Source: Mucilaginibacter empetricola | Lineage (GTDB): Bacteria; Bacteroidota; Bacteroidia; Sphingobacteriales; Sphingobacteriaceae | Reading direction: 5' to 3' | DNA length: 64,000 bases | NCBI RefSeq assembly: GCF_024808665.1 | Contig: NZ_JANUBZ010000001.1 | Span: 186,001-250,000, forward strand | Shown here: positions 1-11,800 of the stretch, one piece after another | How positions within the stretch are numbered: the stretch's first letter is position 1 | How the letters are laid out: each line of letters opens with the position of its first letter | Made by a program: the position numbers and the translations under genes | The notes under the pieces: model-generated | Databases searched by the model: none | The model's input: the letters and a program-made list of their open reading frames with translations, nothing else | Told to the model about the DNA's origin: nothing

Positions 1-2884
1 TAACACCGGTTTAAAATATTTTTATAACGATAACAACGGGAAATTAAATCAACTTAATTACCCCCTGCTCGATAATTCGTATACTTCCGTTATCCTGTTT
101 CAGGCAAGCCTCGATCCAATAAATCAGTTAAACAACGCCTATCTCAGAACCTACCTGGCGTTTAATACCGGCAACACCATTTTCCCTACCTATCTGCGTT
201 CAGATGTGGGTAATATGATATCGCTGATAGCCAATTGCAATTTTGCGGCTAATCCGGATGCGTTGCCGTTTAGCCTTCCGGCAGATAACGCTTCGCTGCT
301 TGTTTTCAGCAGTTCTGACAAAGCAGGCACCCTGCCATCCTATTTATTAATGCAGGGCGGCTTTTTTGCCAGTACGCCCAACACTAAACCGGTTAACCTG
401 CTTTGCGGGCTTTCGGGGGTTGAAACAATATCGGTTAACCCGCGAAATGATAATTACCCTGGCGATTTTCTTTTATTTATCACCGGGCAGCCCGCTTATG
501 CACCTCTTTTCCCATTTCCTGACAATCAGACGTTTACCAACAACCCGCTGCTTACAGATGATTATCTGAGTGCCTGGGTTTCGGTGGTTTCTTCTACCGG
601 TCCATCTAACATTGCACAAAACACCGTACCTATCCGTTACTATTCACAGCCAGCGGGTGCTTCCCTTTATGCTGTTACGGATATTACCGATAAAACGACC
701 ACACCATTTCTTGGTTTTTACGAACCGGTAACCGCTGCTCTTGAAGTTTCAAACGCTCCGGTTTACTTCCCACTGGCCTTTTACGGCTCATTTATTAAGG
801 CAGCAACAGCCGGCGGAGACATTGCTTTATTTGAAAACAAAATTCTTAGCCCATGGCGAAAGATCACTATAGAAAACGCCGTTTTACCGCAAAAGGTAAC
901 GATGAGGAAGTTAAAACCGCCGGTACCAACGGTTGATCCAACACCATCAACAACGCCGCAGGGTTTAATGGTATTGGTTGATGAACAACAAAATACATGG
1001 CAAGAGCTTATTCTGGCAAAAAACTATGCAGGCACCTCGCCAAACCCAGGTCCGTCAGATTTGCTTACGCTGGATTTTGTGGATTTAAACCCGCGCCTGC
1101 AAAGCGCATTTCAAACTAACCAGCAGTTTTTGGTTATAGGTTTGGATAAGCCATTGCCTGATGATCCATCTCAAAACATACTGGGCACTTTTAACAATAC
1201 CATGGAGCTGGAAGGATGGCCCTTTATATTAAATGTGCCTCAGCAAAATACTTATGGCCAGTTTAATAATGTGCTCATCTTTAAATTTTGCAAAGGAACG
1301 TTGTATGATCGTGTACAAAACCCGGTTTTGTGGACTAACCCTGAAGATTTTAACGAAACATCGCAGGATGGCCTGAATACCATATCAGATTGGCTAACCG
1401 CTTATATTAAGGATGGTATTGACAAGGGCAAAGGTGCAAATCCTACCGATCCTGATTTTGCCAACTTTGCCAGCATTGTAACCGATCCCGACTGGAACGG
1501 TATACTGGCACTTAAAACTGATATCGGCTTAAAAAATTTTCCGGCAGAATTGCAGGGCTTGCTGGCCGGCATTGACCTTTCTATGTTCAATGCACATCAC
1601 TTTGGTATAAATGCCAATCAAATTAAAACAGCAACCGTAAATGGCAAAACGGTGGTATCCATGGATGATAAAAGTTCCATGTTTGGTCTTATTTATTATG
1701 TAGATCCGGCTTTTGCGCCATATACTAATGATATCGATAGCTATAAACAAACCCTAACGTTTAATCCAGCATCTGCTTACGATTTTAAAACGTTAATGCT
1801 GAAAGTGCTCTTTGAAAATTCAAAGATCAAGAGCTTTAAGAGTTTTATCCAGCTAAGTGTTTATAAACTGTTCGACAGCCCGGTTAAGCAAACTCCCGGA
1901 CGCGACAATATCCTGATACTTACCGGCAGTTACGAAGATCATAACGGCTCGCCGGCTTATACTTTTAACGGTTACGATGATGACCTTATCCCGCTAAATA
2001 ATTCATCATTAGGCATTGTTGAAATTATACGTTCAAATTTCAGCACGCTTACGCCAACAATGCTCGAGCAAAGCGAAAACCTGGTATTTGCGCAATTTGC
2101 CTTATGGGGATATCTCAACTTCACCAAACCAACCGGGATGGATGTTTTATCATTTGGCTCGGCAGATCCGGCTAATCCGGGCACAGCTAACGGCTTATCG
2201 TATTCGCAATTACTTATTAAAATGAATTTCAGCCTGGATACACCGGCTATAAAAACATTTGAATTTGATATCAGCGAAATCAGCTTTGATATCCCAACCA
2301 GTACCCCACGATCAGCAAGTTTGTATAACCATTTCCCAATCACTTTAACCAGTTTGGTTGGGGGCGATGCAAAAAACCTGCCGGCAAATCTTGGCTTTAT
2401 TCCAATTTCTACACCTAACGTAGTTAATACCAGTGTACCCACAGATAAGTGGTACGGTTTAATTTACGATTTCAATTTAGGCACGCCGGGCGCATTGGCT
2501 GCAAGTGCCGGTTTTAAATCGAGCATGATGTTCGCCTGGTCGGTAGTCGGCGGTTCAGTTTTCACCGGGCTAAAACTCCCCGGCATGAGCTCGCAAAGCA
2601 AAATGCTAAGCTTGCAGGGTGTATTGAGTATTGATATTGCATCCATCAAACTATTAATGGCAAAAACAGACGAAAGCGAAAAAGATGCTACCGCATTTCT
2701 ACTGATGTTAAACAATATTACACTGAAGTTTTTAAGTAAAAAGTTCCCGTCAGGCGCCAGCATTGATTTTTACCTCTTTGGCGATCCGGCTGCAACAGCA
2801 CAGCCCACCAGCATGGCCTGGTATACGGCCTATCAAAAAGACAGCAAATCGAGCAAAAAGAATAACCTATCACTAAACCCATAA
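1..2884 (+). CDS. Large beta-rich protein of unknown function, 5' end outside window
   Basis: The reading frame is open from the first bases of the window (codons from position 2), so the gene is cut at its 5' edge. A GTG at 206 is only an internal candidate, not the likely start. About 960 residues are visible. They contain many short hydrophobic/polar alternating segments and many Asn, Thr, Pro and Tyr, with no membrane helix and no catalytic motif I recognise. A stretch near position 2450-2650 (GLIYDFNLG, then MMFAWSVVGGSVFTGLKLPGM) resembles in style the beta-strand-rich first third of the giant protein at 5883, so the two may share a fold. That is an impression, not an alignment. The C-terminus is Lys/Ser-rich. 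The next gene starts two bases after the stop, which implies one operon with the two metallo-hydrolases and the giant protein. Function unknown. Confidence 0.75.
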   Translation, partial: NTGLKYFYNDNNGKLNQLNYPLLDNSYTSVILFQASLDPINQLNNAYLRTYLAFNTGNTIFPTYLRSDVGNMISLIANCNFAANPDALPFSLPADNASLLVFSSSDKAGTLPSYLLMQGGFFASTPNTKPVNLLCGLSGVETISVNPRNDNYPGDFLLFITGQPAYAPLFPFPDNQTFTNNPLLTDDYLSAWVSVVSSTGPSNIAQNTVPIRYYSQPAGASLYAVTDITDKTTTPFLGFYEPVTAALEVSNAPVYFPLAFYGSFIKAATAGGDIALFENKILSPWRKITIENAVLPQKVTMRKLKPPVPTVDPTPSTTPQGLMVLVDEQQNTWQELILAKNYAGTSPNPGPSDLLTLDFVDLNPRLQSAFQTNQQFLVIGLDKPLPDDPSQNILGTFNNTMELEGWPFILNVPQQNTYGQFNNVLIFKFCKGTLYDRVQNPVLWTNPEDFNETSQDGLNTISDWLTAYIKDGIDKGKGANPTDPDFANFASIVTDPDWNGILALKTDIGLKNFPAELQGLLAGIDLSMFNAHHFGINANQIKTATVNGKTVVSMDDKSSMFGLIYYVDPAFAPYTNDIDSYKQTLTFNPASAYDFKTLMLKVLFENSKIKSFKSFIQLSVYKLFDSPVKQTPGRDNILILTGSYEDHNGSPAYTFNGYDDDLIPLNNSSLGIVEIIRSNFSTLTPTMLEQSENLVFAQFALWGYLNFTKPTGMDVLSFGSADPANPGTANGLSYSQLLIKMNFSLDTPAIKTFEFDISEISFDIPTSTPRSASLYNHFPITLTSLVGGDAKNLPANLGFIPISTPNVVNTSVPTDKWYGLIYDFNLGTPGALAASAGFKSSMMFAWSVVGGSVFTGLKLPGMSSQSKMLSLQGVLSIDIASIKLLMAKTDESEKDATAFLLMLNNITLKFLSKKFPSGASIDFYLFGDPAATAQPTSMAWYTAYQKDSKSSKKNNLSLNP

Positions 2885-2886
2885 TT

Positions 2887-4362
2887 ATGAAGACCGGGCA
2901 CGTTGTTTCAGCTATTTTCATTAAAATGACCAGCCGTTTGCGCCGTTCATTTATCCCGGCTATTACAGTCATAGCTATTTTAAGTGGTTTTTCGATTATA
3001 GCTGCCGCGAAACCGGGCCGGCCAATAACACACAAAAAGGCTAAAACCGTAACCACGCTTGTAAATACAAGCCCGGTGGTAAGGCTTGAGATTCACCACA
3101 TCAATATAAATAATGGCGATGCCTCAGTAATAAGGTTGAGGCATAAAGACGGTACAGAAACCAAGGTATTGATTGATGGCGGACAATCAGATGCGACGAC
3201 TTATTTAGTACCGTATATTAATGCCGTATTTAAGGACGCCAATTTTCAATATACCATCCTTACACATTACCATAACGACCATTATAAAGGCCTGCGGGCC
3301 CTGGGAACCGGTGCTATCAGAAGCGAGTATTATATTGATTTAGGTGGATATAATATGGAGGACGATGTTGAGCCGGGCAAGCTGGCACTGATACAGCCTA
3401 AAGACATCATCTGCCCGTGGACTGATTCGACAGGGGTTTTTGAAAAATCAATGGCTGGGTATATAGCATCAATCGGCATAGCCGCCAACAACTACGGACT
3501 AAAACGTTATATGCCGCTCTCTAAACCAGGCGACTCTATACAATATATGGTTGGCGTTAAAATACCACTTGGCGTTTTTACACAGGGTACAGCCACTGTG
3601 CCAATTGAACTGAGATGTGTTGCCGCCTGGGGATTTACCCAGGATGATAACAAGGTGACTGACGACTGGCATGAAAACGCAAGTAAAAACGATCCTTCAT
3701 TAGGGTTTGTATTGGAGTGCGGCGAATTCCGTTACTTTTTTGGCGGCGATATGGGAGGCAGCTCAGGTAGTAATTATATTGACCAGGAAACAACATTGGC
3801 TAAGGGTTTTGCCTACCTATACAAAGGTGCCAAATCATATTACAAACCAGCTGCAACATACGATGGGCATATTTGTGGTTTTAAAGCTAACCATCATGGT
3901 AGTGCAGAAAGTAACAACAGCACCTTTTTAGGTCAAATGCATCCCGCAGTTTGTGTAACATCGGCAGGAAGTAATGACGCCTGGCACTTGCCTTCAATTC
4001 CTTTTCTTATCAGGTTAAATGCTACCACTCCGATAACACCGGCTGCGGATTTTCCAACGGACCCAACGCCCCCTCCCTTTTTAAAAGCGCAAGGATTTTT
4101 CTTTACAAATCTTTACAATTTCACCAAAGGGAATGACTCAAAAACAGAAGCCAAAAAGCTATTTGACAATAGGTTAAAGACAGCTTTTCAATACGGAAGC
4201 ATCGGCACAACTGATGTGAAAGCCGGATATGAAGTATTTTTGCTGCTGGATAATAATCAAACGGTAGATTACAGAAGACAAAGTGCTTTTGCTGTGTCAG
4301 ATATAGATACCGCCTATAAAGTGAGTCCTATTATAGCTGTTATTTATTGCCATCAAAAATAA
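2887..4362 (+). CDS. Exported metallo-beta-lactamase-fold hydrolase (ComEC C-terminal-like), copy 1
   Basis: 491 residues. A basic N-terminus followed by a hydrophobic segment (about residues 20-41, ending AAAKPG) looks like a signal peptide or membrane anchor. The zinc motif HxHxDH is intact at H127, H129, D131 and H132 (THYHNDHYKG). Later come an Asp-containing strand (FFGGDMGG), a conserved ANHHG histidine pair and a WHLPS histidine, in the order known for the metallo-beta-lactamase fold. The opening strand HHININNGDAS and the ANHHGS motif are like the C-terminal domain of ComEC/Rec2. Substrate unknown; phosphodiester or other ester hydrolysis outside the cytoplasm is an inference. It starts 2 bases after the upstream stop and is followed after 40 bases by a close paralogue. 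Start chosen as the first ATG; M14 is an alternative that would keep the signal. Confidence 0.85.
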   Translation: MKTGHVVSAIFIKMTSRLRRSFIPAITVIAILSGFSIIAAAKPGRPITHKKAKTVTTLVNTSPVVRLEIHHININNGDASVIRLRHKDGTETKVLIDGGQSDATTYLVPYINAVFKDANFQYTILTHYHNDHYKGLRALGTGAIRSEYYIDLGGYNMEDDVEPGKLALIQPKDIICPWTDSTGVFEKSMAGYIASIGIAANNYGLKRYMPLSKPGDSIQYMVGVKIPLGVFTQGTATVPIELRCVAAWGFTQDDNKVTDDWHENASKNDPSLGFVLECGEFRYFFGGDMGGSSGSNYIDQETTLAKGFAYLYKGAKSYYKPAATYDGHICGFKANHHGSAESNNSTFLGQMHPAVCVTSAGSNDAWHLPSIPFLIRLNATTPITPAADFPTDPTPPPFLKAQGFFFTNLYNFTKGNDSKTEAKKLFDNRLKTAFQYGSIGTTDVKAGYEVFLLLDNNQTVDYRRQSAFAVSDIDTAYKVSPIIAVIYCHQK

Positions 4363-4402
4363 ACCGATCAAAAAAATATAATGTAAGCCTAAACCAGCAA
4401 GT

Positions 4403-5830
4403 ATGAAAACGCATCAACATAAAATAACCCCGTTTGCAAAAAAGACACCAGCTTGGAGAATGTTTGTTGTTTTCTTTTTGTACGTAGTTGCAGCACCGGC
4501 TTCAACCATTGCAGCAACTAAACCCGCGAACGCTGTTTTAAACAACAGCCCGGTAATACGTTTGGAGATACATCATATCAACATAAATAATGGCGATGCT
4601 TCGGCCATAAGGTTGGTACATAAAGATGGCACCGAAACTAAAGTACTAATTGACGGTGGTGAGCCAAAGCCGACAGACAACTTATTACCTTATATACAGG
4701 GAATGTTTAAAGATGCACAGTTTCAATACATCGTTTTAACACACTATCATAAAGATCACTATAACGGGCTGACTGCTTTAGCTAACGGCACCTTAAAAAG
4801 CGAATATTATATTGATTTGGGGGGATATAATATGAGAGGGGCTGTATCTCAGGGAAACCTGGCTTTAATACAACCCCAAGACACAATTTGCCCGTGGACA
4901 GGTTCGGACGGAGTTTTTGACGGCACCATGGGCGCTTACGCATTGGGCATTGGCGCTGCTGTTGATCATTACGGACTAAAGCGCTATATGCCTATTTCTA
5001 AAGATAATGATCATATTCAGGATATGGTTGGAGTTGTAATACCACTTGGCAACTTTGAACGAAATAGCGTTAGCGTACCAATTAACTTACGTTGCGTTGC
5101 CGCCTGGGGATTTACCCAGGGAAATGGTGCTGTAGTTGATAACTGGAAAAAAGGTGCAAGTAAGAACGACCCGACGTTAGGATTTGTGCTGGAATGTGGT
5201 GAGTTTCGTTATTTTTTTGGCGGCGATATGGGTGGCGATGCCAGTAGCTCTTATATCGATCAGGAAACAACACTTTCTGAGGGCTTTGCTTTTCTGTACA
5301 AAAATTCGGTATCATATTTTAATCCAGGAACGGCTTATAATGGACACGTTTGTGGTTTTAAAGCCAACCATCACGGCAGCGATAAAAGCAATAACGATGT
5401 GTTTTTAACCAATATGCATCCATCTATATGCGTAACTTCGGCGGGAGACCACAGCGGCTGGCATTTGCCTTCTGTAGGTTTTATCGACCGTTTATCAACA
5501 ACTACCCCTATTACGTTGCCAACAGATATACCTTCAACTGAGTCGCCCACTGTATCGGCCCAGGCTTTTTTATTTACCAATTTGTATAATTTCGGCGGCA
5601 ATAACGACTCGCTCGATGAAGCCGACAATCGTTTTGGCCACCGGGAAAGAACAACCTATAGTTATGGAACGAGCGGGACCCAGGAGTACAAAAGGGGATT
5701 TGAAGTCATCGTCTATCTCAATATCCCGGACGTCGATATGACAAAGGTAAGTGCATACCAAACACTAGGTGTTTTAGATAACTTTCAAACAACCGGTGGC
5801 GAGGTGGTTTTTTGCCACAAAACATTATAG
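4403..5830 (+). CDS. Exported metallo-beta-lactamase-fold hydrolase, copy 2 (tandem paralogue)
   Basis: 475 residues, clearly homologous along its whole length to the preceding gene. It shares HHININNGDAS, THYHKDHYNG with H114, H116, D118 and H119, RCVAAWGFTQ, VLECGEFRYFFGGDMGG, GFKANHHGS and SAG..WHLPS. All zinc-ligand positions are conserved in both copies, so both should be active. The N-terminus has a hydrophobic signal segment (about residues 19-38, ending IAATKPA). The two differ mostly in signal peptides, the loop after the ANHHG motif and the C-terminal 60 residues, which suggests an old tandem duplication with divergence in substrate or partner. The gene sits 52 bases before the giant gene in the same orientation. 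Substrate not identifiable from sequence. Confidence 0.85.
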   Translation: MKTHQHKITPFAKKTPAWRMFVVFFLYVVAAPASTIAATKPANAVLNNSPVIRLEIHHININNGDASAIRLVHKDGTETKVLIDGGEPKPTDNLLPYIQGMFKDAQFQYIVLTHYHKDHYNGLTALANGTLKSEYYIDLGGYNMRGAVSQGNLALIQPQDTICPWTGSDGVFDGTMGAYALGIGAAVDHYGLKRYMPISKDNDHIQDMVGVVIPLGNFERNSVSVPINLRCVAAWGFTQGNGAVVDNWKKGASKNDPTLGFVLECGEFRYFFGGDMGGDASSSYIDQETTLSEGFAFLYKNSVSYFNPGTAYNGHVCGFKANHHGSDKSNNDVFLTNMHPSICVTSAGDHSGWHLPSVGFIDRLSTTTPITLPTDIPSTESPTVSAQAFLFTNLYNFGGNNDSLDEADNRFGHRERTTYSYGTSGTQEYKRGFEVIVYLNIPDVDMTKVSAYQTLGVLDNFQTTGGEVVFCHKTL

Positions 5831-5882
5831 TGCTTAGCTAAACGGCCCGAAACAAAAAATTTACACCTGAAACCTTTTTAAA

Positions 5883-8800
5883 ATGGATCTGCAACAATTA
5901 GCCACCGACCTGAAAAAAAAGGTAAGCAATCAACAGCTTACACTGGATAATTCTGTTATTAAGCAGGATACCTTTGCTGCTTTGCTCATCTTTTTCAGCA
6001 ATAATACTATTTCACTAACTGGCATTACCGATCCTGATAAACAGATCAGTGTTTCGGGCAAGGTTTTAACCATTACGGGCAGCCAGAGTTTATTTAGTTT
6101 ATCAATAAATGTTACCATAACCCTTACCCAACAGGATGATGACACGCTGAATAGTAACTATGCAACTTCCTTCGCCGGTATTACGTTCGGCAATCTAACC
6201 AGTTGGGGCATTTTACCTGCGGATGCGTTTGGCTCTTACACGCCACCTGGATTAGGGTTCGATACTGTTTCCATGACGATAGTATCCAATTCTAAACAAC
6301 TTGTTCAGAATTGGGCCGCCATTAATTCACAAAATACTTTATCGCTTATTGATAGTATCGGTTTAAACCTTACCAATATCGGTTTTGGCATTCAGCGCTC
6401 ACCTAACCCCTTAAGCAGCGGTTATGATATCTCTTTTTCACTAACCGGTACATTTAAGCTGGGTAATACTAACCTTACCGTTAGCGCGCTGGTGCCTGTA
6501 GGTTCAGGAGCCACTAAAGGGCAGTGGAACGTTACCCTATCATCAACCAGTACCCTGGCCGATGGCATTGCAGATTTAACGCAGATAGTTTTTGGCAACA
6601 ATCTGTTTGCCAGCCTGCCGCCGGGTTTCCAGGACGCCTTGAGCTTTAGTCTCACCAAATTACTCATCGTATTTTCACCAGCAAACGGGGGTGTTAAATT
6701 TATACAAATAGCTATAGCACGCCCGGCAGATAAGCCATGGGAGGTAGTAAGCGGCTTTACTATTACCGGCGCCGGAGCTACGTTTACGTTAAACAAAGCA
6801 AATACCAGCTTTGCATTAAGCACCAATGTTTTTGGCAAGTTCCTGATAGGACAGCCTTCAGCACCTACAAAAGTTTACCTGGATGTATACCTCTATATCC
6901 CTTCGGGACAAAACGACTGGCTGGCTGAAATCAACGGATCAATCCAAAACAACAGCATCACTGATGTATTTTCATCATTACCGGCATCAAACGGGCAATC
7001 GCTACCGGCATTCCCAATAGGGTTGCAACTGGAGCAGATAACGCTCGACTACCTGAATATCACCTATAGTCCATCGTCCAAAACAATAACCGAAATAAGT
7101 TTCAGCGTCACCAGTATTCTGGAGCTCAATATTTTTGATCTGTTCAAAATTCAAAACCCATATACCGCGCTCGATATTAAAAACCCTACGTTAGCTTCAC
7201 AGCGTGCGCTTACCGGTAACGTAGGCGGTACTTTGGTAGTGGCTGATGTGCCTTTTGACCTACTGGCCAATAAACCGGTAGCCGGATTAGGGTGGACCTT
7301 CTCGGCAACTATGCAGCCGGGTACTTCTATTGCTATTTTAGATCTGGTAAAATATTTCTTAAAAACACTCAACATCACCAGCCTGCCCGATTGGGTTAAC
7401 AAAGCATCGCTTGATATTTCGGGCATCATGGTATCCATGTATGTACCGGCCACCGGCGAAATCGATCAGAATAAAAAATACCATGTTGAGGGCACCGTGC
7501 AATGGGCGCTCAATGTAAATAGTTTTGTATTGCCCGAGCTTACTGCCATAGTGGCGATGGATTATGTAAACGGTAAAGCAACCGGTAACATAGCCGTATC
7601 GGCAATATTTTTAGGGCTTCCGTTTGAGATAGGATACAAATTCGGCTCGCCAAATACCGAAGTTTATCTGGAATGGTTAGGCATACAAGCCGATTACACG
7701 CACGATGCAGATAAAAACACCGACACTATTCTGATCACCTTTGCTGATATGTCGCTCGGTGAGATCATCACCCATTTAATTGCATCATTTGATCCTGAGT
7801 TTTCATTATCTGCTCCATGGGATGGACTGAACTCTATCAACCTGAGCGGCTTGTCATTAAAATACGTCCGCAATATTGCCGACGAGACCAAAAACTCAAT
7901 GACAGTTACTTACCAGGCATCTATTAACCTGGTATTTCTGGAAATTGATAAGCTTACACTTACAAAGGATGAGACGGGCGTATTCCTCGGATTTGAAGGT
8001 AAGTTCCTCGGTTTCCCGATTACATCTACCTCGCCAAACCCAGATGCACAGAAACTGGCAGGCAAAGGCTCAGATGTTCGCGACCTCGGCAGCATACCAA
8101 CCCCGGGATTAGGCGCCCAATATTTTGATCTCGATTATCTCGGCCTCGGCCAAAAGGTGGCGCTCTATCCATTTCAGGACCTTAAAACCGTTGACCAGGC
8201 GCTTACCAGTTTAAAAAATGTGTTCAAAGATCCGGTTAAACCGGCACCGGGCCAACCGCCTATTTTGCCAATAAAGATTAAACCGGCGACTCCTGTTTCA
8301 TCAACACTAATTTATAGCGACGAAAGCAGCTGGTTGGTTGCTACTAAGTTTACTATTATTGAAGCCATAACCTTGGGCGTAATTTTTAACGATCCTAACC
8401 TTTACGGCTTGCTTGTTGCCCTTAACGGCGATAAAATGAAAGGCCTGAATGGCCTTAACTTCCAGATTCTTTATAAAAAAGTTACCGACTCAACAGGCGT
8501 TTACCAAATTGAACTAAAACTACCTGATGCTATCCGCGAATTGCAATTCGGTGCCGTTTCGGTAACCTTACCCATAATCGGTATTGATATTTATACCAAC
8601 GGCAGCTTTAAGCTCGATTTCGGATTTCCATACAATATGGATTTTTCGCGCTCACTTACCATACAAGCCTTTCCATTCACCGGTTCGGGCGGCTTTTACT
8701 TTGCTTACCTCAGCAACGTGCCCTCCAAAAATGTACCGGTAACCAAGGCCGGCACCTTTAATCCTATTATTGAGTTTGGGCTTGGCCTGCAACTGGGCGT

Positions 8801-11800
8801 AGGTAAATCTATTAACCAGGGCATCCTTAAAGCAGGTTTCAGTATTACGCTGGTAGGTATATTTGAGGGTGTTATTGCTTTCTACTCGCCCAACCTTCCT
8901 TCGTACCCTGGCGCTAATGATACCTATTACAAAATATCGGCAACGGTAGGTTTGGTTGGAAAACTTTATGGCGAAATAAATTTCGCTATCATTTCGGCAA
9001 CCGTTAATGTTACCGTTTATGCCTATATTCAAATGGTGGTGGAAGCTTACCGCAAAATACCGGTATACCTGGAAGCAGGGGTATCGGTGTCGGTCAGTGT
9101 TTCTATCAATTTGGGCTTGTTCTCCATCTCTATCAGCTTTAGTTTCTCAACAACTATCAGTGCATCATTTACCATCGGGTCCGACAGTACAGCACCGTGG
9201 GATTTCATTCCACCATCACAATCAGGCTTACTTGCAGCCAGTTTATCGGGGGCACCGCAACCTCCGGTTTGCCCGTCAATTACATTAAACTGGCAGCCGC
9301 TTATCCTTACCGATGCAGAAAAAGCAAATGAGTTATTGTCGGTATATTTCTTCCCGCAATTAACTGTTGCAGCATCGGGCACTGCCCAGGCAGCACAGTT
9401 TGCTAATATTTTGTATATCGATGCCCCAGCCGACGGAAGTACAAAGGATGCCTCGTTAAATAAACTGGTAAAAGGCGTTTTATACTGGAGCATCAACGCA
9501 GCCATTAACACCACCCAATCAAATACCACGCTTGATAATCTAAAAACAGAAAATGTATCGGTTGATGTATTGAAACAGATTTATGCTTACCTGGCCGATA
9601 CAACCTCCAACCCAAGCCCTGTTCCATATTCTGCTATTGAGCCATTCCTGAAAGCGTACTTTACCATCAATGTGATGGATCCCGATTATGTGCTGGCACA
9701 AAATCAGGGTAAGGCGGTAAACATTAACGCTAGTATTTTACCGCTCTTCCCCACATTGCAATTGTCGTGGAAACTGAATGGTACCAACAGCACCTTGTCA
9801 ACGCAGAATGTAGATACAAACTACATGGAAGCGGTAGAAGCAGAGCTGGAAAAATTAAAAGTAAGCTATCAAAATAATCTTGAAAGCGCCAGTGACGCAG
9901 CGGAAGAAACCTCGCACGGCATTACTTCGCTGTTTAGTGTAAACGATGCGGCCTCACAGCCAATGCCTGCATTTATTTTCCAGGATTATATTTTGATGGT
10001 AGCAAAATCAGCATTGCAGGATGCTATTGCCGAGTTTGAAAATTTAAATTATGGCATCACCAGTAGCAATGAAAGTTTAAACACGCTGGTTACTCACTTC
10101 AATCAGTTAACCTACAATTGCAGCGACGATACTGTTATCACCAATAATTTAACGCCTGCAGCCATAGCAATAGCCAATAGTTCAATAAACTTTAATACCG
10201 GGCTGTCGTTAAAAATAACTGGGCTAAGCTATCAGGTACAATACCAGGACTCATTACAAATCATTGCCGATAGGTTTAAAGTACAGGTTAGCGATTTAGA
10301 TATCGACAGCAACCTGGCCATTCAGGGTTTGATAGCGGCCAATACCGTTGTTAAAATAACCGGCTTTGCTGATTATACCATCGCTCCGGGGCAAACCATT
10401 ACCCAAATCGCGGCGGCCATGAAGCCCATAACCGGCACAACAGCAGCAACAACAGTACAGGTGCTACAGGCAGTAAAAGATTCACTGGCATTATTAAGTC
10501 TGGCAAAACTCATCCTTCCGGATATTAGCTACCCTACCACAGGCACTGATTCTTTCGAAAGTGTATCTACCTATTACGGGGTAACTATCGATTCAATTGC
10601 TAATAATCCTGTAAACTCCGTACTTACCAATTTGTTTAATACCAATACAGTAGTCATTCCTGATCTGAACGTATTAAACGTAGAGACTGTAGTTTCTACC
10701 TTCGACAAAACAGACAATATTGCGCGGATCTCGGCGCAGGCTGCACGTTACTTCCTGCATGGTATGCGCCTGCCGGTACCGGGTAACCTGGCCGTAACAT
10801 CGGCACTTTATGCACTTAATGGTCAGCAATTTGCATTGCCAACTGTAAAAACCGGCGACGACTTAAGTATCCAACTGACCAAAACAGGCGATACCGGGCC
10901 AAACTGCTGGATGAAGTTTGACAATTCCTGCGATTCATCGACCTTAAATGTTAAAATTACCGATAACACCATTAGCCGTATCAATGATCTGGTAGGTATT
11001 ACTATTGATCCGGATACCACACCACTGCCGCCTCAACCGGCGCAAATGGGCAAATGGGTAAATGAAACGTTTACCTTAAAACCTGGTTTTGCATGGCAGT
11101 ATCCCGGTAAGTTAAGCTTGCCAATAGGCACACCGCCAAACCAATTGGCAACAAGGCCAACTATCTGGAATTTTTCGGATGCACTGATCAACAAATTACT
11201 ATTGCCCGACCAGTTGGTTGTAGAGGATTTGGGGCTTGAGGTAATTTTGATGGAGAAAGACAGTGCGGGTGGATTTAAAAAGGAAACACCTAATTATGCT
11301 TTTTCAACTATTGTGGAGGTTGATATTCAAAAGATCGTCAACAAATCGGCCGATGCCACCATATTGGATAATGCTTACGAGGTAACAGGAGCGAATGATA
11401 CCGGTATTGTATACCTTGAACGTTTAATTCAATATATGAACGGAGGTGCCGGTGATGGTTTTATACAGCAGATACAGATACTATATCCGCCGGATAACAG
11501 CGGCAATACACCTGATGGCTTACAATCGGCAGAAAACAGCGATATAACCCTTGCCCTGGTACAAGCCAATCTTTCTACCGAAACAAATCCGGTTAAAGGT
11601 GCTGCTTTACTCCTGGCTGAAGCGTTGGAGAACAGGACAACTGTAAATACATTTAACCAATTTATAAGCTACCTATGGCAGTGCAGCATTACCCGCACCG
11701 GCGGTTATTACCTGTACTACAAAACCGGCGATGGAAATGGCTTGCCTTCCACCATATTCAGTAAGAGTAATACTGCCAAAATTTATGTTTTAGTTACCTA

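Noticed and set aside
1972..2442. 156-codon minus-strand frame inside the first large gene
   Set aside because: It lies antisense to a long, protein-like frame and lacks any recognisable motif; treated as a shadow.
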